Shown in pieces: positions 1 to 5,128 of a DNA stretch of 5,128 nucleotides; position 1 is the first letter of the stretch; each line of letters begins with the position of its first letter. The position numbers were made by a program, and so were the translations under genes. The DNA is from an uncultured Pseudomonadota bacterium (GTDB taxonomy: Bacteria; Pseudomonadota; Alphaproteobacteria; Rs-D84), in NCBI GenBank assembly GCA_947303165.1, contig CAMYXE010000058.1, positions 1 to 5,128 of the forward strand, given 5' to 3'. A model generated the notes under the pieces. The model did not search any database. It was given only the letters and a program-made list of their open reading frames with translations, and had not been told where the DNA came from.

Positions 1-92
1 ACAAGATATCGCAAGATGTAATAGATTTGTATACCGCGCTGTTTTGCACAAGAACTTTGTCATATCAGATGGCAAAAGACCTAAACTATTAA
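1..92 (+). CDS. 3' end of an unidentified plus-strand gene (partial)
   Basis: The window opens inside a gene that probably runs on the plus strand, because a strong plus-strand terminator follows at 118-145. Two frames stay open from the left edge. The frame starting at base 3 ends at TAA 90-92 and gives a 29-residue tail that looks like an amphipathic helix (DVIDLYTALF, then SYQMAKDLNY). The frame starting at base 2 ends at TAA 113-115 and gives a 37-residue, very basic tail ending KGYIKVC. I prefer the first because its composition is more protein-like, while the second uses AGA for arginine three times, a codon that dnaK avoids. The stretch is too short to assign a family or function. The choice of frame is an inference. 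Confidence 0.4.
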   Translation, partial: KISQDVIDLYTALFCTRTLSYQMAKDLNY

Positions 93-117
93 AAGGTTAT
101 ATTAAAGTCTGTTAAGA

Positions 118-145
118 AACGGCGCTTCATGCGCCGTTTTTTTTT
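118..145 (+). terminator. Intrinsic terminator of the upstream gene
   Basis: A perfect GC-rich hairpin has arms AACGGCGC (118-125) and GCGCCGTT (131-138) around the 5-base loop TTCAT. A run of T follows through 145. This is a textbook Rho-independent terminator for the plus strand. It separates the partial gene at the left edge from dnaK, so dnaK must have its own promoter in 146-234. Confidence 0.93.
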
Positions 146-169
146 AATGCTAATTTTTATTCCTATGGG

Positions 170-200
170 CTTGAAATGGTTTTTCGGCTAACTATATTTG
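170..200 (+). promoter_or_regulatory. Likely heat-shock (RpoH/sigma-32 type) promoter of dnaK
   Basis: The -35 element CTTGAA (170-175) is followed after 16 bases by CTATAT (192-197), with a G at 200. CTTGAA is the known RpoH -35 core, and alphaproteobacterial RpoH -10 elements often contain a TAT-N-T pattern, which fits 193-197. The same bases also read as a fair housekeeping promoter, TTGAAA (171-176), 16 bases, TATATT (193-198). Transcription would start near 205, leaving a leader of about 30 bases. No CIRCE operator (TTAGCACTC inverted repeat) is visible, so control by the HrcA repressor is not supported. The heat-shock reading is an inference from the motif plus the gene served. Confidence 0.6.
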
Positions 201-223
201 TGTCATACAAGAAATATTCAAAT

Positions 224-228
224 AGGAG
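224..228 (+). promoter_or_regulatory. Ribosome binding site of dnaK
   Basis: AGGAG lies 6 bases upstream of the ATG at 235. Together with the conserved N-terminal phosphate-binding motif beginning at residue 7, this fixes the dnaK start. Confidence 0.85.
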
Positions 229-234
229 TGAATT

Positions 235-2133
235 ATGGGAAAAGTACTAGGTATCGATTTGGGAACTACAAATTCTGCCATGGCTTTTATGGATGGAAAT
301 GACCCAAAGATTATTGAAAATGCCGAAGGGCAACGCACCACGCCTTCTGTGGTTGCAATTACATCAAACGGCGAACAATTGGTTGGTATTACCGCCAAAA
401 ACCAGGCCGTTACAAATCCAGAAAATACTATATATGAAATCAAACGTTTAATGGGATTGCGTTTCGACAGCCCGGCCGTCAAAGAAATTATGGGCCGCGT
501 TCCGTATAAAATTGTTGCCGGTGACAATGGCGATGCATGGGTTGAAATCGAAGGCATGAAATATGCACCGTCCCAGGTTTCTGCAATGATTTTGGCAAAA
601 CTTAAAAAAGACGCGGAAAATTATTTGGGCGAAACAGTGACCGATGCGGTTATTACCGTTCCGGCATACTTTAATGATTCTCAACGCCAGGCAACCAAGG
701 ACGCCGGACGTATTGCGGGGCTTAATGTTTTGCGTATTGTTAATGAACCAACCGCCGCCGCGTTGGCGTATGGTTTGGACAAAGACAAAGATGGCACGAT
801 TGTTGTGTATGACCTTGGTGGTGGAACGTTCGATGTGTCTGTGTTGGAAATCGTTGATGGCGTGTTCGAAGTGAAATCAACAAACGGTGATACCGCACTG
901 GGTGGTTCGGACTTTGATGCGCGTGTCTTGAAATATTTAATTGATGAATTCAAATCACAAACAGGCATCGATTTATCCAACGATAAATTGGCACTTCAAC
1001 GTTTGAAAGAGGCCGCAGAAAAGGCAAAAATCGAATTGTCTTCCAAGACATCAACCGATATTAACCTGCCCTTCTTGACTGCCGATGCGTCGGGTCCAAA
1101 ACATTTCAACACAACACTAACACGTGCGAAATTGGAATCTTTGGTTGATGATTTGATTCAAAAGACAATTGAACCTTGCCGCAAGGCGTTAAAGGATGCG
1201 GGTATTGAAAAATCACAAATCAACGAAGTTATCTTGGTTGGTGGTCAAACCCGTATGCCCAAGGTTGTGGAAACCGTTAAAGAATTCTTTGGCCGTGAAC
1301 CACACAAAGGCGTTAACCCGGACGAAGTCGTCGCAATGGGTGCCGCAATTCAGGGTGGTGTTTTAAAAGGCGACGTCAAAGACGTCCTGTTGTTGGATGT
1401 GACGCCATTGTCATTGGGTATTGAAACATTGGGTGGTGTGTTTACGCGCCTTATTGACCGCAACACTACAATTCCAACCAAGAAATCCCAGGTGTTTAGT
1501 ACAGCCGAAGATAACCAATCGGCCGTGACAATTCGTGTGTTCCAAGGTGAACGCGATATGGCGGCGGATAACAAATTGCTTGGCCAGTTTAATTTAGAGG
1601 GTATCGCACCTGCGCCACGTGGCATGCCACAAATCGAAGTATCTTTTGATATCGACGCGAATGGTATCGTTCATGTATCAGCCAAGGATAAAGGGACCGG
1701 CAAAGAACAGGCGATTTCGATTAAATCTGATGGCGGACTTTCCGAAGAAGAAATCAAACGTATGGTTGACGAAGCCGCGGCAAATGCGGAATCCGATAAA
1801 AAGAAGAAAGAATTGGCCGAGGCCAAGAATACCGCAGAAACCGCTATATTCAGTATTGAAAAATCACTGAAAGAACATGGCGATAAAATCAGTGCTGCGG
1901 ATAAAGATGCAATTGAAAACGCCAAGAAAGATTTGGCCGATGAATTGGCAAAGTCTGATGCAACGGCGGAATCTCTTAAATCCAAAACCGATGCATTGAC
2001 CGAAAAGGCCATGAAACTTGGCGAAGCGGTTTACAAGGCGCAACAGGATGCGCAAAATGCCAATGGTGCCGCGGGCGCGTCAGATGAAAATAAATCTGAT
2101 GGTGCACGTGATGCAGACTTTTCAGAAAAATAA
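235..2133 (+). CDS. dnaK: Chaperone protein DnaK (Hsp70)
   Basis: This is the cytoplasmic ATP-driven Hsp70 chaperone, which binds exposed hydrophobic peptide segments and normally cycles with DnaJ and GrpE. At 632 aa it is near the usual length (638 in E. coli). The nucleotide-binding domain covers about 1-383: phosphate motif IDLGTTNS (7-14), Lys70, Trp102 inside the insertion typical of Gram-negative Dna[12 protein letters not shown] (170-180), DLGGGTFD (193-200, with the autophosphorylated Thr at 198) and GGQTRMP (336-342). The linker VLLLD is at 384-388. The beta substrate domain runs to about 505, then a helical lid to about 605 and a loose tail. Departures from the E. coli protein are Ala15 where E. 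coli has Cys15, Phe403 at the Met404 arch position (Phe is common in alphaproteobacteria), and a tail ending DADFSEK without the usual acidic EEV-type end. No dnaJ follows, since the next gene is convergent. The gene appears monocistronic. The identification is certain. Confidence 0.99.
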   Translation: MGKVLGIDLGTTNSAMAFMDGNDPKIIENAEGQRTTPSVVAITSNGEQLVGITAKNQAVTNPENTIYEIKRLMGLRFDSPAVKEIMGRVPYKIVAGDNGDAWVEIEGMKYAPSQVSAMILAKLKKDAENYLGETVTDAVITVPAYFNDSQRQATKDAGRIAGLNVLRIVNEPTAAALAYGLDKDKDGTIVVYDLGGGTFDVSVLEIVDGVFEVKSTNGDTALGGSDFDARVLKYLIDEFKSQTGIDLSNDKLALQRLKEAAEKAKIELSSKTSTDINLPFLTADASGPKHFNTTLTRAKLESLVDDLIQKTIEPCRKALKDAGIEKSQINEVILVGGQTRMPKVVETVKEFFGREPHKGVNPDEVVAMGAAIQGGVLKGDVKDVLLLDVTPLSLGIETLGGVFTRLIDRNTTIPTKKSQVFSTAEDNQSAVTIRVFQGERDMAADNKLLGQFNLEGIAPAPRGMPQIEVSFDIDANGIVHVSAKDKGTGKEQAISIKSDGGLSEEEIKRMVDEAAANAESDKKKKELAEAKNTAETAIFSIEKSLKEHGDKISAADKDAIENAKKDLADELAKSDATAESLKSKTDALTEKAMKLGEAVYKAQQDAQNANGAAGASDENKSDGARDADFSEK

Positions 2134-2150
2134 TCTGAAACAACGAAATA

Positions 2151-2175
2151 AAACGGGGCGTTTGCCCCGTTTTTT
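2151..2175. terminator. Bidirectional terminator between dnaK and the phosphofructokinase gene
   Basis: The hairpin arms are AAACGGGGC (2151-2159) and GCCCCGTTT (2164-2172) around the 4-base loop GTTT. On the plus strand the stem runs into a T tract ending at 2175, stopping dnaK transcription 18 bases after its stop codon. On the minus strand the same stem is followed by TTTTATTT, so it can also end the convergent gene whose stop lies at 2190-2192. A shared terminator suits the short 56-base gap between the two stops. Confidence 0.92.
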
Positions 2176-2189
2176 ATGTCGTAAATTTT

Positions 2190-3269
2190 CTATTTCGTTT
2201 GTCCGATATAGATGTTCATTGCGGTTGCAACATCTAATAATGGATCATCAGGTTCAATATATGCGTTTGAAGTGCAAAGTTCTGGGATATTTGGATCTCG
2301 CACTAAATCGCCCGCGGCATAGAATTCTGATAATGGCACCGTCACACATTCGTTTCCACGTAATGCCGTCATAACATTTGTTTCACGATTTTCAATTGCA
2401 TCCAATGCACATGTAGCCATTTTTGCCGCCAGTATTCTGTCCGTCGCGGTTGTGTCGCCGGCGCGTTGAATATAATCAGGAAATGCCGCCCTATTCTGAA
2501 TTCCCGCCGCGGTCAGTTTACGTGAAATCATATCAGCTGGACGTCCGGAATGACCGCGCAAAGTTATTCCTTCGGATACCATGATTATTCCATAGTCGCG
2601 TTCGCATGCGTTGATGTGTTTTACCAAATCATCAACGTCAAACTTTATTTCTGGAACGATAATCGCATCGGCACCAATTGCGATACCTGCGTGCAGCGCC
2701 AAACGGCCACAATCGCGCCCCATTGTTTGAACAACGAACCAGCGATGATGGCTGCGTGCGGTTAGCAACAATTGATCGCAATATCTTGTCAATTCGTTAA
2801 CCGCCGTGTCAAATCCGATTGTTTTATCTGTTAATGGAATATCAAAATCTATCGTTTTAGGAATACATACCAATGATAGGTCGTTATAGATTTCGCTATT
2901 TTTGTACGACAGCGAAAAGCTGCCGTTGCCACCAACCAAGACCAACGCATCCAATTTTAATGTCGCCAATGAATCTTTTAACATTTTATTAAATTTTAAC
3001 ATGCGCCCTGTTTTTGCCGCCGTTTCGAAATTCATCATGCATGCGTTGCCGTTGTGCAAAAAACTGCCCGCGATACGTGCCAATTCCACAGGTATTGTTT
3101 GTGGTGTCATTTCTATAACATTTGCCGGACGCATACAAAGTCCGTCTGTGCCATCTACAATTCCATAGACACGCCAACCACGATTAGTTGCACCCAAAAC
3201 GACGCGGTTTATTACACTGTTCAGGCCGCTGCAATCGCCGCCTGTGGTCATAATTCCAATTTTTTTCAT
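2190..3269 (-). CDS. Phosphofructokinase-family protein (divergent active-site motifs)
   Basis: A 359-aa member of the PfkA superfamily, whose known members phosphorylate fructose 6-phosphate to the 1,6-bisphosphate with ATP or pyrophosphate in the cytoplasm (E. coli PfkA has 320 aa). Motifs in order: GGDCSGLN (10-17, phosphate loop), GGNGS (113-117, normally GGDGS or GGDDT), PKTIDFD (137-143, normally TIDND), TDKTIGFDTA (147-156), MGRDCGRLAL (183-192), GADAIIVPE (199-207) and YIQRAGDTTATDR (266-278, sugar-phosphate site). The catalytic base (E. coli Asp127) is Asp141, and Asp129 is kept as Asp143. The Mg-binding Asp103 is Asn115, and the TIDND Asn is Phe142. Gly116 (E. coli Gly104) points to ATP, while Lys138 (Gly124) is typical of pyrophosphate enzymes but also occurs in some ATP enzymes, so the donor cannot be read from sequence. 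The arginine of the GTxLGSxR motif is absent (SFLHNGN, 69-75). The start is set by AGGGG 6 bases upstream of the ATG. Family membership is secure; substrate and activity are inferred. Confidence 0.9.
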   Translation of the reverse strand: MKKIGIMTTGGDCSGLNSVINRVVLGATNRGWRVYGIVDGTDGLCMRPANVIEMTPQTIPVELARIAGSFLHNGNACMMNFETAAKTGRMLKFNKMLKDSLATLKLDALVLVGGNGSFSLSYKNSEIYNDLSLVCIPKTIDFDIPLTDKTIGFDTAVNELTRYCDQLLLTARSHHRWFVVQTMGRDCGRLALHAGIAIGADAIIVPEIKFDVDDLVKHINACERDYGIIMVSEGITLRGHSGRPADMISRKLTAAGIQNRAAFPDYIQRAGDTTATDRILAAKMATCALDAIENRETNVMTALRGNECVTVPLSEFYAAGDLVRDPNIPELCTSNAYIEPDDPLLDVATAMNIYIGQTK

Positions 3270-3275
3270 ATTTTT

Positions 3276-3280
3276 CCCCT
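3276..3280 (-). promoter_or_regulatory. Ribosome binding site of the phosphofructokinase-family gene
   Basis: On the minus strand AGGGG lies 6 bases before the ATG at 3269-3267. It supports this start, and the family's phosphate loop follows at residue 10 as expected. Confidence 0.75.
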
Positions 3281-3292
3281 ATTTTCAGGCTA

Positions 3293-3321
3293 ATTATACC
3301 ATAAATAAGTTGACAAAGAAA
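3293..3321 (-). promoter_or_regulatory. Promoter of the phosphofructokinase-family gene
   Basis: Read on the minus strand, TGGTATAAT (3301 down to 3293) is a perfect -10 hexamer preceded by an extended -10 TGN. The -35 region is weak: TTTCTT lies at the 17-base position (3321-3316). An extended -10 commonly compensates for a poor -35. Transcription would start near 3286, giving a very short leader of about 17 bases that just holds the ribosome binding site. Confidence 0.6.
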
Positions 3322-3339
3322 ACTTTTTTATGCTATTTT
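3310..3339 (+). promoter_or_regulatory. Promoter of the LysM gene and probable operon
   Basis: A perfect -35 hexamer TTGACA (3310-3315) is followed after 18 bases by TATTTT (3334-3339). The -10 is preceded by TGC, which makes an extended -10 (TGCTATTTT, 3331-3339). Transcription would start near 3346, leaving a leader of about 37 bases before the ATG at 3383. A TATGCT at 3329-3334 resembles a -10 better by sequence but is only 13 bases from the -35, too close to pair with it. Confidence 0.68.
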
Positions 3340-3369
3340 GTCTACTGGTAAACAAGGCCACTTTTTTTC

Positions 3370-3376
3370 AGGAGAT
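3370..3376 (+). promoter_or_regulatory. Ribosome binding site that decides the LysM gene start
   Basis: AGGAGAT lies 6 bases before the ATG at 3383. An in-frame TTG at 3338 would lengthen the protein by 15 residues, but it sits within the -10 element, upstream of the predicted transcript start, and has no binding site of its own. The ATG at 3383 is therefore preferred. Confidence 0.85.
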
Positions 3377-3382
3377 ATAATT

Positions 3383-4546
3383 ATGGCAAACAATAATACC
3401 GCTGTCATGGGCAAAACAAAACGTTCGACCGATAATATGATAGAAGATGCAATTGCACAACAGGATAATTGGCTTGCACGTCGTCGCAGTTTTACACGTC
3501 GCTTTTTGCGTGCGCGCAACAGCAATAATACAACGACCGTGGTGGAAAACAAACCTGTTCAGCAACCAGGGACGCATGATGAAGACAATAATAAATCTGT
3601 GTTACGTGAATATTGGTTCCCGATACTTTGTGCATTGTTTGTTTTGTTTGTTGCGATTTGGATTCTGTTTGCGCGTACGGCACCCGAGAGAATCATTGTT
3701 TTGAACAATGTCGCGAAATCTGTGCCGGTGCAAACGGTGGCCAAGGGAACCGTTAAAGAAATACCTGTGCCGGTTGATGTGCCTACATTTGATATTGTTA
3801 GAATAACACCCGAAGGTTCAATAGTTGTTGGCGGTCGCTGGCAACCAAACAAAAATATATCTGTGATAATTAATAATAAAGTTGTTGCTACAGAATTGAC
3901 CGACGAAAATGGCGAATTTGTATACGCACCAAAAAACAAATTGCAGCCAGGTAATTATACCTTGTCATTGGCTGGGAATAAACCAAACAAGAAATCTGAT
4001 AATAAAGTATTCTTGTATGTGTCTGATGCAGATTATCGTAATTCAATATCATTACTTATGACCCCAAACGGCAGCAAGATTTTGCAATCCCCGTCTGTAA
4101 TCCAAGACAGTGATTTAGTTGTTTCAAAAATAGATTATCTGGACACTGGTCGTATCGTCGTGACCGGTAACGCATTGCCGCGTTTGCGCGTATCGTTATC
4201 ATTGAATGATAAATATATTGGTTTTGCACGCGTGTCCGATTATAAGAACTTTGGCCTTGGGGCAGATGTTGGTGAATTAAAGCCGGGTGCTGAATACAAC
4301 CTGACCGTGCGTTTGCACGATGGCGAAGGTAAAACCATTGCAACCGTTAATCATAATTTTATTATGCCAGAAATGACCGGCGATAATGATACATTTTATA
4401 CGGTGCGTCGTGGCGATTGCCTTTGGATAATTGCGCGCAACTTTTTGCGCCGTGGTGTGTTATTTAGCATGATTGCCGAACGTAATAATATTGAAAATCC
4501 CAATTTGATATTTCCGAAACAGTTGTTGCAAATTCCAACAAAATAA
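3383..4546 (+). CDS. Single-pass membrane protein with Ig-like repeats and C-terminal LysM domain
   Basis: A 387-aa envelope protein that probably anchors in the inner membrane and binds peptidoglycan from the periplasm. Residues 1-77 form a polar, basic cytoplasmic region (RRRSFTRRFLRAR, 33-45). One membrane segment spans about 78-97. The positive charge before it predicts N-inside, C-outside topology, and no lipobox cysteine is seen. A proline/valine-rich linker (about 113-134) leads to a first beta-rich Ig-like unit (about 135-213; IVRITPEGSIVVGGR, then LQPGNYTLSLAG). A second related unit follows at about 245-327 (KIDYLDTGRIVVTGNALP, then LKPGAEYNLTVRL). The LysM domain is at about 338-385 (FYTVRRGDCLWIIARNFL, then NPNLIFPKQLLQIP). 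LysM binds N-acetylglucosamine-containing glycans. This architecture is familiar in alphaproteobacteria, but the exact role is unknown. The gene has its own promoter and probably continues into the gene at 4564. Confidence 0.88.
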   Translation: MANNNTAVMGKTKRSTDNMIEDAIAQQDNWLARRRSFTRRFLRARNSNNTTTVVENKPVQQPGTHDEDNNKSVLREYWFPILCALFVLFVAIWILFARTAPERIIVLNNVAKSVPVQTVAKGTVKEIPVPVDVPTFDIVRITPEGSIVVGGRWQPNKNISVIINNKVVATELTDENGEFVYAPKNKLQPGNYTLSLAGNKPNKKSDNKVFLYVSDADYRNSISLLMTPNGSKILQSPSVIQDSDLVVSKIDYLDTGRIVVTGNALPRLRVSLSLNDKYIGFARVSDYKNFGLGADVGELKPGAEYNLTVRLHDGEGKTIATVNHNFIMPEMTGDNDTFYTVRRGDCLWIIARNFLRRGVLFSMIAERNNIENPNLIFPKQLLQIPTK

Positions 4547-4563
4547 TAAAAAAGGGTTCTGTT

Positions 4564-5128
4564 ATGGATGATGATCTAAGTCGTGAATTAAGAAACGCAA
4601 ATTTCAAAGACAATAAAGAATACTTTATATATAAAAATACATGTGATGCATGTATGCGTTTGTTAAAGCGGCCCAGTGACGGCTATTATTTCACGACACA
4701 AAAGGTTGTTCGGCACTTTAATGATATTGTCCAAAAAACTGTTAGAGAGAATCATTACAATTCTAAGAGTTCTGAACGTGTTAGTTTGCATCTGTTGGTT
4801 GCAATTCAATTGAAACAAGAACCAGAATTCATGCAGGAGTTTCATGAGTTGTCTCTGGCGCTGTATGAAAAGATGAAAAATGCGGGTTCAGACCAGGTAA
4901 ATCAGTTTTTACAGCCAGAAGAAATTATGGTTGTTCTGAATTATATGCCATCTATGATTTCGTTGGTCCCAGACCCCAGCGAGGAAATGCAAAGACTAGT
5001 CTTGCAACGCCGTAATGGCAAGGAATATCTGAAACATATAAGTGCACCGTCAACAAATGTGGTAAACGAGGCCCTTTGGAGTAAGAAAATTAATTTTACC
5101 GACATTCCATATGATAAACGCACACCTG
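4564..5128 (+). CDS. Unrecognised protein, N-terminal 188 residues (runs off the window)
   Basis: An open frame starts at ATG 4564 and continues without a stop to the window edge, where it is cut. A modest binding site (AAGGG, 4552-4556) lies 7 bases upstream, and the start is 17 bases after the LysM gene's stop with no terminator between, so the two are probably co-transcribed. I do not recognise the family. The visible protein is hydrophilic and mostly helical in appearance, with no signal peptide or membrane segment. It has one CxxC pair (TCDACMRLL, Cys27 and Cys30), a helical stretch at about 70-110 (SLHLLVAIQLKQEPEFMQEF) and a charged region ending DIPYDKRTP. Codon use differs from its neighbours: AGA, AGT, GAG, CAG and CTG are frequent, whereas dnaK prefers CGT, GAA, CAA and TTG. 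This may reflect low expression or a different origin. Function is unknown. Confidence 0.8.
   Translation, partial: MDDDLSRELRNANFKDNKEYFIYKNTCDACMRLLKRPSDGYYFTTQKVVRHFNDIVQKTVRENHYNSKSSERVSLHLLVAIQLKQEPEFMQEFHELSLALYEKMKNAGSDQVNQFLQPEEIMVVLNYMPSMISLVPDPSEEMQRLVLQRRNGKEYLKHISAPSTNVVNEALWSKKINFTDIPYDKRTP

Noticed and set aside
162..226. Imperfect inverted repeat around the dnaK promoter: CCTAT (162-166) and TTGAA (171-175) can pair with TTCAAATAGG (217-226), covering part of the ribosome binding site.
   Set aside because: The left arm lies upstream of the predicted transcript start, so it would not be in the RNA. The match is only 5+5 bases with a 4-base bulge, which could easily occur by chance.
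146..234. Searched for a CIRCE operator (HrcA site) before dnaK.
   Set aside because: No TTAGCACTC/GAGTGCTAA repeat is present; the GGAGTG near the start codon is part of the ribosome binding region.
681..980. Minus-strand open frames opposite dnaK (for example 681-980 and 1671-2012).
   Set aside because: They lie wholly within dnaK, whose motifs are intact, and none has a convincing binding site or domain. They are byproducts of its codon bias.
2018..2374. Plus-strand open frame spanning the end of dnaK, the terminator and the end of the convergent gene.
   Set aside because: It crosses a strong terminator, overlaps two well-supported genes, and its translation is basic and low in recognisable motifs.
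2550..3168. Plus-strand open frames opposite the phosphofructokinase-family gene (2550-2765 and 2902-3168).
   Set aside because: They are antisense shadows of a well-supported gene; no promoter, binding site or recognisable protein motif supports them.
4642..4653. Possible zinc finger from the CxxC pair (Cys27, Cys30) in the unknown gene.
   Set aside because: Only one CxxC is visible and no second cysteine or histidine pair follows at suitable spacing in the available part, so a zinc-binding claim is not supported.
1..5128. Looked for CRISPR repeats, insertion sequences, tRNA or rRNA genes, attachment sites and toxin-antitoxin or defence cassettes.
   Set aside because: No spaced direct repeats, transposase motifs, cloverleaf sequences or paired small genes were seen. 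The genes are housekeeping or envelope type apart from the unknown gene at the right edge.

Overview
The window reads as chromosomal DNA from a Gram-negative alphaproteobacterium of low to middle GC content. The evidence is mainly the DnaK. It carries the nucleotide-domain insertion typical of Gram-negative DnaK, and its peptide-binding domain ([24 protein letters not shown]) looks like alphaproteobacterial and mitochondrial Hsp70. The single-pass membrane protein with Ig-like repeats and a C-terminal LysM domain is also a familiar alphaproteobacterial architecture. The standard genetic code fits: tryptophans are TGG and the visible stops are TAA and TAG. I cannot name genus or species. An uncultured host-associated or gut lineage is possible, but that is only a guess.

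Layout, left to right. (1) Bases 1-117 hold the tail of a plus-strand gene of uncertain frame, closed by a strong intrinsic terminator at 118-145. (2) A promoter resembling the heat-shock (RpoH) type at 170-200 leads into dnaK (235-2133, 632 aa). dnaK stands alone: it is bounded by terminators, and no dnaJ or grpE lies within the window. (3) A hairpin at 2151-2175 works in both directions and separates dnaK from a convergent minus-strand gene, a divergent phosphofructokinase-family protein (2190-3269). (4) Bases 3270-3382 form a compact divergent promoter region. An extended -10 box serves the kinase on the minus strand, and a TTGACA/extended -10 promoter serves the plus-strand genes. (5) The LysM membrane protein gene (3383-4546) is followed after 17 bases, with no terminator, by an unrecognised gene (4564 to the window end). 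The two probably form an operon.

The genes look like ordinary housekeeping and envelope functions that happen to be neighbours: protein folding, sugar-phosphate metabolism and cell-wall attachment. I see no mobile element, CRISPR array, tRNA, rRNA or defence system, and nothing that amounts to a new multi-gene system. The points most worth a second look are the altered active-site motifs of the phosphofructokinase, the unknown gene downstream of the LysM gene, and the orphan DnaK with its shortened acidic tail.
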